This document shows positions 44,797-53,750 of a stretch of DNA of 56,890 nt, piece by piece. Made by a program: the position numbers and the translations under genes. Every line of letters begins with the position of its first letter. Position 1 is the stretch's first letter. Under the pieces are notes generated by a model. That model was not told where the DNA came from. It saw only the letters and a program-made list of their open reading frames with translations, and made no database searches. The stretch comes from Syntrophomonadaceae bacterium (GTDB lineage Bacteria > Bacillota > Dethiobacteria > DTU022). Location of the stretch: assembly GCA_003554615.1 (NCBI GenBank), contig PWGX01000008.1, positions 1 to 56,890 on the forward strand, read 5' to 3'.

Positions 44797-45165
44797 AATA
44801 GGAATACTTAAATTTACGCTTGACACCAGGGGCACAGCCCATCGGTACGGCTGGTTTTTCGCTCCCCACGCCTGGAGTTGTCCCATCAATATGATCTACT
44901 GCCCGACTGCCCGGCACCGGTAGATCATATTTGCCAAAATCAAGTTACATTTGACAAATCGGTTCTCTACAAGAAATAAAACCAGGTAACCCCTTAGGAT
45001 CTAAAAATAAGGTGAAAAATATTTGCCTGTATCAATATTTGATATATGCAATAAAAATTACTCCCTTCCTTCCCGGCATTGTCAGTTGTTTTAATTTCCC
45101 CGGAAATATTCTAATGAGAGCCCGGATATGATAAGATTAGATCATAAAAGTCCGGTTTTATCGGT
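44797..45165. other. gap before the 5'-nucleotidase gene
   Basis: About 370 nt. Contains the perfect 12-bp inverted repeat listed next and TTGACA (44951-44956) without a good -10. ORF 44651-44917 on the minus strand runs through the repeat and shows no known family. Confidence 0.4.
44888..44931 (+). repeat. perfect 12-bp inverted repeat
   Basis: AATATGATCTAC (44888-44899) and GTAGATCATATT (44920-44931) are exact complements around a 20-nt GC-rich loop. No T-run follows. It may be an operator, mobile-element end or RNA hairpin. Confidence 0.75.
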
Positions 45166-47208
45166 ATGGGATGGGGTGTTTTAGTGTCAGGGTATACAGC
45201 CGGTTTGAACCGATTAATTATTTTAGCTTTCTCCTTAATATTAACCACTAGTTTATTTGCTTTGATTCCTGCTTCCGGTGCTCGAGCTTCAAATAACGAT
45301 CTGCCTGATCATGGGAACGAATTAAGCCTGACCATCCTTTACACCAATGATGAACACGGTGCCTTGATCCCCCATTCCCCGGCCGTCGATTTTCACCCTT
45401 ACAGGGAAAACCCTGCTGTTGGCGGATATGCCCGCCTGGCAGCAGTTGTTGAGGAGGTCAGGCAGAAAAAAGAGGCTGCAGGAGAACCTGTGTTATTGTT
45501 TTCCGGCGGCGATTTTATAGGAGGGACAGCCTACAGCTGGCTGGCTCCCCTGGGCTATGCACCTGAATTAAGTATAAAACAAAAGATCGGTTATGATGCG
45601 GTGATAATCGGCAACCATGAGTACGATTACGGTCCTGGTGTTTTAGCTAAATATCTTAAAGAGGCCGGGTACCCGGAAGCCCACCAGGAAACAGCAGTCC
45701 TGGCTTCAAATACCCTGGCGCCCCCCGATCACCCCCTGGCCCGGGAACAGTTATACCGGGAAAACCACCTTATCTCCCTTGACAACGGCCTGAAGGTGGG
45801 ATTGTTTGGATTAATGGGCAAAGACGCCGTTGCAGTCACCACGGCCAACGAACCGGTTGAATTTTCCGATCAGCACCAAGCAGCCCGCCGGATGGTGGAA
45901 ACACTTGAACAGCAGGGAGCTGACCTGATCATTGCTCTTACCCATTCCGGGGTGGAGGAAGATCGGGGCCTGGCTGCCGATGTTGCAGGGATCGATGTTA
46001 TAGTTGGCGGGCACTGCCACACCGCCCTGGAAGAACCGGTTATTGTAAATGATACGATCATTGTCCAGGCCGGCGCGCACCTGGAGTATGTGGGGCATCT
46101 CGAACTGACCCTTGACCTGTCTTCCGGCACGGTAAGCATTCGTAACGATCCTGATCAAGCCCCTTTCCTAAAAAAACTGGATCACTCGATCCCTCTTCAT
46201 CCCGGCATTGATGAAGCGATCGGGGCCTATACGGACATATTAAACGAATATATCGAGGAAAAAACGCAGGGGCGCTTCCAGCATATACTGGATCCGGTTG
46301 CTTTTTCCGAATTTAAACTTCCGGATTACCCCCCGCTGCAGGAAACACCGATGGGGAATTTTGTTGCCGATGCGATGCGCCTGGTGACCGCTGAGAAAAC
46401 CGGCCACGATCCTGATTTTGCCGTTCAGGCCAACGGTGTAATCAGGGGCAGTATTATACCGGGCGCCATGCCCCATTCTTACGGCAAAATATCTTTCTAC
46501 GATCTGGTTGAGCTGGTGGGGTTGGGGATGGGAGAAGATGGTCATGCTGGTTACCCTCTTATTGCCGCTTACCTGACGGGAGATGAAATAAGGCGCATTC
46601 TCGAGGTAGCTGTTTTGATGGAAGAAGTAATGGGCAATACATATTTCCTCCAGTTTTCCGGATTGCGCTATGATTATAACCCCCATAACGCTGTTTTATT
46701 CACGGTGCCTTTTTTAAACCTCCCGGTTCCCACGACCAGGGCGGTTGTCAACGCCGAAAAATATACGGGAGAAGGCCGGCAGGTGCCGGGAGAAGGCCCT
46801 TATGTTCCGATTGAAAAAGGAGACGAAGAACTGTACTGCCTGGTTACGGATGCCTATATCGCTTCTTTCCTGCCGATGGTCGGCGAAATGATTCCCCGGC
46901 TGGACGTGGTTTTAAAAGACCGGGACGGCACCCCTGTCGCAGTTGAAGATATTGAGAAACTGATCGTTCATATCAATGATGAGGAACTTAAAGTATGGCA
47001 GGCTGTGGTGGAATATGCCGCCGATCAGCCGGTGGGAGATTCGGGCCTGCCTGAAATCGAACCCTATTATGCTGCCCCTGCCGGCAGGATTAACCCGGTG
47101 TGGACGATACCGCTGATCATGTGGCCGCTGGTATTTTTCCTGACCCTGGCCCTGGGAGGATGCTACCTGTACAGGAGAAGAAAGAAGGGCCGCACCAGGC
47201 TGCAATAA
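45166..47208 (+). CDS. 5'-nucleotidase/UshA-family metallophosphatase, membrane anchored
   Basis: A 680-residue extracytoplasmic enzyme that probably removes phosphate from nucleotides or related metabolites. It has a signal segment (LIILAFSLILTTSLFALIPASGARA) and the metallophosphatase motifs ILYTNDEHGAL, FSGGDFIGG, IGNHEYDYG, ALTHSGVEED and VGGHCHT. The 5'-nucleotidase C-terminal domain follows, with VQANGVIRGSI and FLQFSGLRYDYNP. A C-terminal helix (IMWPLVFFLTLALGGCYLY) and basic tail anchor it. The metal ligands are complete. The ATG at 45166 lacks a good ribosome site; the in-frame GTG at 45184 is an alternative that keeps the signal peptide. Confidence 0.88.
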   Translation: MGWGVLVSGYTAGLNRLIILAFSLILTTSLFALIPASGARASNNDLPDHGNELSLTILYTNDEHGALIPHSPAVDFHPYRENPAVGGYARLAAVVEEVRQKKEAAGEPVLLFSGGDFIGGTAYSWLAPLGYAPELSIKQKIGYDAVIIGNHEYDYGPGVLAKYLKEAGYPEAHQETAVLASNTLAPPDHPLAREQLYRENHLISLDNGLKVGLFGLMGKDAVAVTTANEPVEFSDQHQAARRMVETLEQQGADLIIALTHSGVEEDRGLAADVAGIDVIVGGHCHTALEEPVIVNDTIIVQAGAHLEYVGHLELTLDLSSGTVSIRNDPDQAPFLKKLDHSIPLHPGIDEAIGAYTDILNEYIEEKTQGRFQHILDPVAFSEFKLPDYPPLQETPMGNFVADAMRLVTAEKTGHDPDFAVQANGVIRGSIIPGAMPHSYGKISFYDLVELVGLGMGEDGHAGYPLIAAYLTGDEIRRILEVAVLMEEVMGNTYFLQFSGLRYDYNPHNAVLFTVPFLNLPVPTTRAVVNAEKYTGEGRQVPGEGPYVPIEKGDEELYCLVTDAYIASFLPMVGEMIPRLDVVLKDRDGTPVAVEDIEKLIVHINDEELKVWQAVVEYAADQPVGDSGLPEIEPYYAAPAGRINPVWTIPLIMWPLVFFLTLALGGCYLYRRRKKGRTRLQ

Positions 47209-47287
47209 GTGCCCGTCGGTAGACACTTTCCGGTAATTATGCTAACTTTAAGCAAGAAACTACCCATAAGATTGGAGCTGATGAGGT

Positions 47288-48163
47288 TTGAAATGCCTGG
47301 CCTGGATCGACGGTTATGTGTGTGATATCTCCGAAGGCCAAGTTCCCCTGGAAGACAGGGGGTACCTATTCGGGGACGGGGTTTATGAAGTGATTAAGAT
47401 TTACAATGAGAAACCGTTTTACCTGCACCCTCACCTGCAAAGACTGCAAAACAGCGCCAATGCCATTGATATTGAGATTCCCTATTCGATGGAAGAAATT
47501 GAAACAGAAATTAACGGTTTGATCGAGAAAAGCGAATGCAGGGGCGGTTATTTATATATGCAGTTGACCAGGGGCAGTGCAAAGAGAGATCACCTTTTAC
47601 CTGAGGGCACCAGGCCCTCCATGGTGATGTATGTGAGGGAATTTACCTCTCCGGCCTCCATAGAAGATATCAAACCATCTTCATGTATAACCCTGCCTGA
47701 CGAAAGATGGATGAATTGCTATATCAAGTCGGTCAACCTTTTACCAAACGTTTTAGCCCGGCATAAAGCTGCTGAAGCCGGAGCGGAAGAAGCAATATTT
47801 TATCGCTCCGGCGGGATAGTCACCGAAGGCACCCGGACCAATATTTTTGCAGTTATAGATGGCGTGGTCCGGACCCATCCGGAATCAAAGCTGATTTTAT
47901 CCGGGATCACCAGGATGATAGCGCTTGATATTTTAAAGAAACTTGATGTTACAGTATCTGAAGCGGCCTTTAAACTCGAAGATTTGGAAAATGCAGCGGA
48001 GGTGTGGACTACATCTACAGGCATGGAGATAGCCCCGGTGGCGAAAATTAACGGGCGCCCGGTTAGTGATACGGTTCCCGGCCCGATCTGTAAGAAATTA
48101 ATTGAAGAATTCTGGAAAAAAGTCGAAGCTGAATGTTACGATGGCGGTAAGCGCCGGGATTAA
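47288..48163 (+). CDS. class IV PLP aminotransferase (D-alanine aminotransferase-like)
   Basis: A 291-residue fold-type IV aminotransferase. It reads WIDGYVCDISEGQVPLEDRGYLFGDGVYEVIK, the PLP lysine in YIKSVNLLPNVLARHKA, and the phosphate-loop GGIVTEGTRTNIFAV. The short, single-domain length and LEDRGYLFGDGVYE fit D-amino-acid aminotransferase, which supplies D-glutamate or D-alanine for cell wall. Branched-chain aminotransferase or aminodeoxychorismate lyase activity is possible. TTG start; an upstream GGAG at 10 nt is the best ribosome site. Followed by the Nif3 gene after 54 nt. Confidence 0.85.
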   Translation: MKCLAWIDGYVCDISEGQVPLEDRGYLFGDGVYEVIKIYNEKPFYLHPHLQRLQNSANAIDIEIPYSMEEIETEINGLIEKSECRGGYLYMQLTRGSAKRDHLLPEGTRPSMVMYVREFTSPASIEDIKPSSCITLPDERWMNCYIKSVNLLPNVLARHKAAEAGAEEAIFYRSGGIVTEGTRTNIFAVIDGVVRTHPESKLILSGITRMIALDILKKLDVTVSEAAFKLEDLENAAEVWTTSTGMEIAPVAKINGRPVSDTVPGPICKKLIEEFWKKVEAECYDGGKRRD

Positions 48164-48217
48164 CCGGCGGTGATAACTGCAAAGACTCCTCTAGCATTGT
48201 CGATAAGGGGTGTAAAA

Positions 48218-49336
48218 ATGCTGGCTAAAGTTAAAACGGTAGCCGCTTACATGGAAGAACTTGCGCCTTCCACGATTGCCATGTCCGGCGATCCGGTCGG
48301 GCTCCAGCTCGGCCATCCTGAAGCGGAGGTCAAAAAAATACTGGTCGCCCTTGATCCGGGCTTCGATGCTATCCGGGAAGCCGCAGAGGCTGAAGCTGAT
48401 ATGCTGGTAACCCACCACCCCCTGTTTTACAATAAGATTGTTTCCCTGGATGAAAGCAATCCATCCGGACACCTGGCTGCGGAAGCACTGAGAAAAGGCA
48501 TGTGCATATTCAGCGCTCATACCAATTATGATATTGCTCCCCGCGGTGTTAACTACCGCCTGGCAGAGGCGCTGGGCCTTCCGGCCGAACAGGGCCGGGT
48601 GGTAGAGGTGACCGGCAGTGAACAGCTTTTAAAACTGGTGGTATTTATACCGGCCGGCCATGAAGACAATATTCGCGGCGCTCTATCCAGGGCGGGGGCC
48701 GGCCAGATAGGCAATTACAGCCACTGTACTTTTCAAGTGCCGGGAACAGGAACGTTTATGCCCGGCGAGGGCACCGATCCCTATATCGGCAGCCGGGACA
48801 GGCTCGAAAAAGTTGAGGAAATGCGCATGGAAACTATTCTTCCGGCGACCAGGAAAAAGGAAGTAATTAAGGCCTTGATTGAAGCTCATCCTTATGAAGA
48901 GGTTGCCTATGATCTTTACCCGCTGGCCCTGGAGGGCGGAAGCATAGGCCTTGGCCTGCAGTTTGAACTGGAAACACCGATTTCAATGGAATTCATTCTA
49001 GATAAGTGCCGGGTTACATTAAAGGCGGAATCCCTGCGCAGCTGGGATGCCGGTAAAAGCAGCTTCAACCGGGTGGCATTATGTGGAGGCAGTGGAGGGT
49101 CTTTGATTGAGCCGGTGGTCCGGCAGGGGGCAGAACTCCTCATCTCAGGTGATTTCCGGTACCATGATTTAAAACTGGCCCAGGCTTACGACCTGGCCCT
49201 GGTTGATGCCGGCCATGATGCAACCGAGTGGCCGGGAGTGGTGTACCTCCACAAATACCTGGAGGAACGTTTGAAAGCTGATCGGTACGAAACCGGAGTT
49301 AACCTGCAAACTTCGGTTTCCCCGGGCTGGAAATAA
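48218..49336 (+). CDS. Nif3-like dinuclear metal-binding protein (YqfO type)
   Basis: A 372-residue member of the Nif3 family, often annotated GTP cyclohydrolase I type 2 homologue; the true activity is not settled. The metal ligands are in VTHHPLFYNKI and FSAHTNYDIAPRGVN, and the C-terminal GDFRYHDLKLA and VDAGHDATEW. A PII-like insert (LVVFIPAGHEDNIRGALSRAGAG) with AHPYEEVAYDLYPL lies between the halves, as in YqfO. The ORF track starts at 48170; the ATG at 48218 follows AAGGGG and gives the family start. Confidence 0.9.
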   Translation: MLAKVKTVAAYMEELAPSTIAMSGDPVGLQLGHPEAEVKKILVALDPGFDAIREAAEAEADMLVTHHPLFYNKIVSLDESNPSGHLAAEALRKGMCIFSAHTNYDIAPRGVNYRLAEALGLPAEQGRVVEVTGSEQLLKLVVFIPAGHEDNIRGALSRAGAGQIGNYSHCTFQVPGTGTFMPGEGTDPYIGSRDRLEKVEEMRMETILPATRKKEVIKALIEAHPYEEVAYDLYPLALEGGSIGLGLQFELETPISMEFILDKCRVTLKAESLRSWDAGKSSFNRVALCGGSGGSLIEPVVRQGAELLISGDFRYHDLKLAQAYDLALVDAGHDATEWPGVVYLHKYLEERLKADRYETGVNLQTSVSPGWK

Positions 49337-49342
49337 CTTTTT

Positions 49343-49370
49343 AAAAAGGTAGGTTTACACCTACCTTTTT
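49343..49370 (+). terminator. intrinsic terminator after the Nif3 gene
   Basis: A perfect 12-bp stem AAAAAGGTAGGT/ACCTACCTTTTT with a 4-nt loop, 6 nt after the stop; the T-run is part of the stem. The zinc-ribbon gene's GTG follows at 49396. Confidence 0.85.
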
Positions 49371-49395
49371 CATTAACCGAGAGGGGTGTATAAGG

Positions 49396-50106
49396 GTGCA
49401 ATTGAAGCTGCTTTGGGAATTACAGGAACTTGACCTCTCCATTAAAGGCCTTCAATTAAAAATTGAAGAAGCTCCCGGGTTGAGCGGGGTGCAGGAGGTA
49501 AAAGAAGACCTGGAAAACCTGGAAAATAATTATGCTGAAAAAGAAAACCGGCTTAAGTCAGCCCGTAAAGAGTTAAAACAGATGGAATTTGAAGAACAAT
49601 CTATTGTTGAAACCAGCAATGAGCTAAAGGACAACATGTACGGCGGCAAAGTCAGCAATGTTAAAGAGCTTGAACAAATGCAGCGACGGCTGGACAATTT
49701 GGCTGATAACAAGAAACAGCTGGAAGAAAAAATTATTAATTCAATGGAATTAATCGAGTCCCTGGAAGAAGAGCTGGGCGAGCTCGGGGAAAAAATTAGC
49801 CGGGCCAGGGAAGATCTTGAAATTAAGGAAAAGCAGCTTGCAGATGAGCTGGATCAATATAACCGGGAAGTTGAAAGGTTGCAGGTCCAAAGAGATGAAC
49901 TAACAGAAAAGCTTGATCAGAAATACCTTGAAAAATATTTGCTCCTGGCCCAAAAATACCAGGGCAAAGCCCTGGCCAGGGTTGTCGATGAGATCTGCGG
50001 CGGTTGTCGGGTGTTTATTTCTTCAGCCCAGCGGGGTCATCTTTACAATCCGAGCTCGATGGTGTATTGTGAAAACTGCGGGCGATTGCTGGTCAAACTG
50101 GACTAG
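49396..50106 (+). CDS. coiled-coil protein with C-terminal C4 zinc ribbon
   Basis: A 236-residue protein of unclear role. Residues about 1-180 are a continuous charged coiled coil (e.g. DLENLENNYAEKENRLKSARKEL), and the end is a four-cysteine zinc ribbon (DEICGGCRVFIS with VYCENCGRLL). This build matches a widespread family described as possibly nucleic-acid binding, commonly located after the Nif3 gene in Firmicutes, as here. GTG start with GAGGGGTG upstream. Confidence 0.85.
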   Translation: MQLKLLWELQELDLSIKGLQLKIEEAPGLSGVQEVKEDLENLENNYAEKENRLKSARKELKQMEFEEQSIVETSNELKDNMYGGKVSNVKELEQMQRRLDNLADNKKQLEEKIINSMELIESLEEELGELGEKISRAREDLEIKEKQLADELDQYNREVERLQVQRDELTEKLDQKYLEKYLLLAQKYQGKALARVVDEICGGCRVFISSAQRGHLYNPSSMVYCENCGRLLVKLD

Positions 50107-50175
50107 CCATGCAGCACAATAATTGCCTGAACTATTTTTAATAGAACCTGTAAAATTGATCCGGAGGTTTTTATT

Positions 50176-50988
50176 TTGGCTAAGAAAAATGAAAGACCAA
50201 AAGACCTGAAAAGACAACGCTGGGCGGCTATCGTAGCTGCTTTCCTGGCTTTTGGAATGGTGGCATCCGTAGTAGGGGGGTATCTCGGGCATACCCTTGG
50301 TGGAGAAGGCGCGGGCATCCCCCAGGAGCAGGCTGATCCTGAGCCCGAAGATTACCTGGACTACTATGAAGGTGAAGTAGAACGCCTGGAAGAGCACCTG
50401 GAAGAACATGATCCCAGTCCTGCAGTGCTCCAGGAGCTGGCCGAGAATTATCGCTATTTGAGCCTGATCAAGCAAATGTACTTCAATGATCATGAAGCGG
50501 TGGAAGAATACCAGGAAAGGCTGCTGTCCATCTATGAAACCCTGGCCGATATGGAACCTGAGAACCCCAGGTTTCGGCTGGAGCTGATCGGTTTTTATAA
50601 AGAACTGGAGAAAGATGAAGACCTGATATCTGATCAAATTACTATTTTGCAGGAATTGCTCCGCGAAAACCCTGATCCCGCGGTCCACCTTTCTTTTGTT
50701 ACCCTGCTTGATACCGGGAATATGGAAGAACTGCAGCAGGAAGAAATTGGATGGCTTTTTAATTATCTCGAAACGAGGGTAACAGAAGGCACGGCCGATA
50801 ATGAAGAACGCTTATACTATACTTTTTTACTTGGCGAATACCTGGGTGACCAGGCCACGGCCGAATCAATGCTCGAGGATATCCTGGAAGATGAAACAGA
50901 GGACAGCTGGATTTACAGGGAAGCCCAGAACTATTTGCGCTATCTTCAGAGCGAAGATGACGTCGAAGAAGATATTTACTTTGAATAA
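50176..50988 (+). CDS. uncharacterised membrane-anchored helical-repeat protein
   Basis: A 270-residue protein not assigned to a known family. After a basic start (MAKKNERPKDLKRQR) comes one hydrophobic helix (WAAIVAAFLAFGMVASVVGGYLGHTLG). A very acidic, helix-rich domain facing outside is expected, with TPR-like spacing (NYRYLSLIKQMYFNDHEAVEEYQERLLSIYETLADMEPENP). The TTG start follows GGAGG at 8 nt. It lies 33 nt before tatC and may be co-transcribed. Function unknown; an extracellular protein-binding scaffold is a reasonable guess. Confidence 0.7.
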   Translation: MAKKNERPKDLKRQRWAAIVAAFLAFGMVASVVGGYLGHTLGGEGAGIPQEQADPEPEDYLDYYEGEVERLEEHLEEHDPSPAVLQELAENYRYLSLIKQMYFNDHEAVEEYQERLLSIYETLADMEPENPRFRLELIGFYKELEKDEDLISDQITILQELLRENPDPAVHLSFVTLLDTGNMEELQQEEIGWLFNYLETRVTEGTADNEERLYYTFLLGEYLGDQATAESMLEDILEDETEDSWIYREAQNYLRYLQSEDDVEEDIYFE

Positions 50989-51021
50989 TTACCCGGAGAG
51001 GAAGCGTAATATACCCCTATT

Positions 51022-51783
51022 ATGGAAAGAGAAAGGTTAATTCGTCTTTTTGAAGAGCTGCGTGTACGCTTGATGATCATTGCGGGGGCAGTTTTTCTTT
51101 TTGCCATTATCAGCTTTACTTTTAGCGATCAAATCAGGCATATTTTGTTGATGCCCGCCGATATGGCATATGCAGGCCTCGATGCAGAGGGTCTGGATCT
51201 TCAACTCATCTTTTTGACTCCCTCAGAAGCGCTCCTGGCCAATCTGCGCCTGGCATTTATTACCAGTGGAATTGTAACCCTGCCCTTGATTCTTTATCAG
51301 CTGCTGGCCACTGCCATAACTGCCGTCGGAAAGACTAAACGGTCTGCTGTGCTGTTAACCCTGGTTATGTACATCCTTTTTGCCATGGGGCTTTCATTCG
51401 CCTATTTTGTGGTTCTTCCCTTTGCTTTGAATTTTTTTGTGGGCTTTTCCGGAGCCGACCTGGTTCCAAGCTTCAGCATTGCCCGTTATTTAACTTTTAC
51501 CACTTCCTTTATGCTGTCTTTTGGCCTGGTATTTCAAATGCCGGTGCTATTCTGGTTTCTGGGCAGTATAGGTCTGCTGACAACTGCATATTTACGAAAA
51601 AACCGCAAGTTTGCCCTGCTGATTATCATCATTTTTGCTTCGGTTCTGACCCCGCCCGATATATTTTCCCAGGTCTTAATGGCCATTCCCCTGATGTTAT
51701 TGTACGAGCTGGGGATATTCATGGTTTACCTGTCTCGGCGCAAGAAGAAAGATCAGGACTTGCCCGATGCGACCGCCGGTTAG
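51022..51783 (+). CDS. tatC: Sec-independent protein translocase TatC
   Basis: A 253-residue six-helix membrane protein that recognises twin-arginine signal peptides and with TatA exports folded proteins. It reads FEELRVRLMIIAGAVFLFAI, FLTPSEALLANLRLAF, the periplasmic-loop VLPFALNFFVGF, and FQMPVLFWFLGSIGLLTTAYLRKNRKFALLIIIIFASVLTPPD, all TatC patterns. No tatA/tatE is adjacent; it must be elsewhere if the system works. The ribosome site is weak (GGAGAGGAAG far upstream). Confidence 0.9.
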   Translation: MERERLIRLFEELRVRLMIIAGAVFLFAIISFTFSDQIRHILLMPADMAYAGLDAEGLDLQLIFLTPSEALLANLRLAFITSGIVTLPLILYQLLATAITAVGKTKRSAVLLTLVMYILFAMGLSFAYFVVLPFALNFFVGFSGADLVPSFSIARYLTFTTSFMLSFGLVFQMPVLFWFLGSIGLLTTAYLRKNRKFALLIIIIFASVLTPPDIFSQVLMAIPLMLLYELGIFMVYLSRRKKKDQDLPDATAG

Positions 51784-51870
51784 TTGGGTCTTATATTTCT
51801 CATGAAGGGATAATGCGTTGATCTGTAGAAATATGTTCCAGATACTTCTGGGAAAGGCTGGATCTAGATT

Positions 51871-53406
51871 ATGAAACTGGCCGGAAATGGAGAATACCGG
51901 GGAGAATTATTAAATAATAAGCCGCACGGCCGGGGCACGGTTACCTGGCCGGACGGGAGCAGGTATAGCGGCGAATGGAAAAACGGGCGTTTCCACGGCG
52001 AAGGTACTTTTGTCTGGTCCAATGGCGATAAGTACGAAGGCCACTGGAAAGAAGATAAGATGCACGGCCGGGGTACGTATCTGTTTGCCGACTGGCGTAA
52101 ATATGTCGGAGAGTGGAAGAATGATCAAATGCACGGGCTGGGTACTTATTACTGGCCCACCGGTGAAAAATATGAAGGCGAATTTGTAGACGGCTTATAT
52201 GAAAGGCATGGCACTTTTACCTGGCCCGATGGAAAAAAATATACCGGTGAATGGAGGCAGGCCTACCGCCACGGTCAAGGCATGATGGTATGGCCGAATG
52301 GCAAGAGCTATAAAGGGCAGTGGGTTGAAGACCGCCGCGAGGGGACAGGAACCCAAATCTGGCCCGACGGACGCAGGTATGAAGGCGAGTGGAGAGACAA
52401 CCGGATGCACGGCCGGGGCACCTATACTTTTGCCGATGGGGCGAGATACGTAGGCACCTTTAAGCAGGGGCAGTTTACCGATAAAGGCCGTTACTTTTTC
52501 CCGGACGGCGCTGAATACAAAGGCAGGTTACAGGAAGGCTTGCCCCACGGCAGCGGCTCCGCCCTGTTGCCGGATAGGACCCGGTTTAAAGGAACTTATG
52601 AACATGGTAGAAATACCGGAACCGGCCGGTGTATTTTACCCGATGGAACAAAATATGTCGGGGAATGTAAAAATAACCGGCCCCATGGAAAAGGGACTTT
52701 GTATTTCCAGGATCAGTCTCGTTTTGTCGGAACCTTTAACCAGGGCGCGCTCCTGGACGAAGGGACCTTTTTTTTCCCCGATGGATCTCTATACAGTGGA
52801 GAGCTGGCCGGCGGCCGGCCCACTGGCGGGGGCGAGGTCGCCTATAAAGATGGAACGGCCTACAAGGGCGAGTTCAAGAATGGCAAAAAACACGGTTACG
52901 GGATCATGACCTGGAAGGATGGCTCTGAATATAAAGGTTACTGGCAGGATGATTTAATGGAAGGATCCGGCCTGTACCGTAGTACCGCTGGTGATCGTTA
53001 CGAAGGATCTTTTAAAAAAGGGCTGTATCATGGTGAAGGCTGCCTTGAAAAGCCTGATCGATCAATCTGGCGCGGCAGCTGGGAATCGGGCCTGATGCAT
53101 GGGCGCGGTTACTGTGAAATGGATGGAAAAGGTTCATACGAGGGCGAATTTGCCGCCGGCAAGTTCCTCGGCTGGGGCATCCGGACCTGGCCCGGGGAAA
53201 GCACCTACCGGGGACGGTGGTGGAAAGGTTACCCTCACGGGTACGGCACCTATAAACCGCTGGTTGGGGAACGGTTTACCGGAAACTGGTTTCTAGGGCG
53301 CCGGCATGGCTTTGGGCGGCTGGTGCCGGTAAATGATAAGGCCAAAAGAGGGTTCTGGTTCATAGGCATGGGCCCCTTTAAGCTTAAAACAGATGCTCCT
53401 TTATGA
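51871..53406 (+). CDS. MORN-repeat protein (21 full repeats)
   Basis: A 511-residue protein made almost wholly of MORN repeats. After the 8-residue start MKLAGNGE, 21 complete 23-residue units follow with no gap or insertion, then one 20-residue partial unit (8+21x23+20=511). Units have the form YxGEWxNGxxHGxGTxxWPDGxx, for example YSGEWKNGRFHGEGTFVWSNGDK. No signal peptide, membrane segment or enzymatic domain is visible, so it is probably a cytoplasmic scaffold that binds lipids or protein partners, a role known for MORN repeats in other organisms. It follows tatC by 87 nt. The end overlaps a small ORF in another frame. Ribosome site weak (GGAAAGG). Confidence 0.92.
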   Translation: MKLAGNGEYRGELLNNKPHGRGTVTWPDGSRYSGEWKNGRFHGEGTFVWSNGDKYEGHWKEDKMHGRGTYLFADWRKYVGEWKNDQMHGLGTYYWPTGEKYEGEFVDGLYERHGTFTWPDGKKYTGEWRQAYRHGQGMMVWPNGKSYKGQWVEDRREGTGTQIWPDGRRYEGEWRDNRMHGRGTYTFADGARYVGTFKQGQFTDKGRYFFPDGAEYKGRLQEGLPHGSGSALLPDRTRFKGTYEHGRNTGTGRCILPDGTKYVGECKNNRPHGKGTLYFQDQSRFVGTFNQGALLDEGTFFFPDGSLYSGELAGGRPTGGGEVAYKDGTAYKGEFKNGKKHGYGIMTWKDGSEYKGYWQDDLMEGSGLYRSTAGDRYEGSFKKGLYHGEGCLEKPDRSIWRGSWESGLMHGRGYCEMDGKGSYEGEFAAGKFLGWGIRTWPGESTYRGRWWKGYPHGYGTYKPLVGERFTGNWFLGRRHGFGRLVPVNDKAKRGFWFIGMGPFKLKTDAPL

Positions 53407-53536
53407 GCAGGGGCAGTGGGATAAAGCTTTTTCCCTGGCTGCCGAGAAGTATAACCTCGATGAAGTTGAAGTTATGTCTTACTACCTGGAATCCCTCGAA
53501 TTAGCTGATATGGCCGGTAACTGGAATAATTCTTAA
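53393..53536 (+). CDS. short helical ORF overlapping the MORN gene
   Basis: A 47-codon ORF in the +1 frame relative to the MORN gene, below the ORF-track limit. It reads MLLYEQGQWDKAFSLAAEKY, then a helical stretch DEVEVMSYYLESLELADM, and ends GNWNNS. The composition and TPR-like spacing look like real protein. It could be a separate coupled peptide, a remnant of a longer gene, or a C-terminal extension of the MORN protein reached by frameshift or displaced by a sequencing error. The 14-nt overlap with the MORN stop favours coupling or a frameshift. No ribosome site of its own. Confidence 0.45.
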   Translation: MLLYEQGQWDKAFSLAAEKYNLDEVEVMSYYLESLELADMAGNWNNS

Positions 53537-53537
53537 T

Positions 53538-53566
53538 TTGACATCAAAAGTGAACCGTGATAAAGT
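53538..53566 (+). promoter_or_regulatory. sigma-A promoter upstream of the ProX-like gene
   Basis: TTGACA (53538-53543), exactly 17 nt, TAAAGT (53561-53566). The -35 begins one base after the stop of the short ORF. The leader to the next gene is about 180 nt. Confidence 0.6.
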
Positions 53567-53750
53567 TTACCTATATTTATGTGCATATTTATTATTTATT
53601 TTGCCTATTTCGGCCCTGATCTAACTGGAAATCCAGATCCGGCCGGGGCATGATTCCCTCTTTTTGCTATGCCGCCCAGGCTAACTCGTGCCGGTTTATA
53701 AAACTGCACTCTACTTCAACCAAATAAATATCTGAAAGGGGATTATAAAA

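Noticed and set aside
49343-49370. CRISPR or repeat array signal near repeated hairpins
   Set aside because: Only a single terminator; no regularly spaced repeats exist anywhere in the window. The MORN gene's 69-bp periodicity is protein-coding and strongly diverged.
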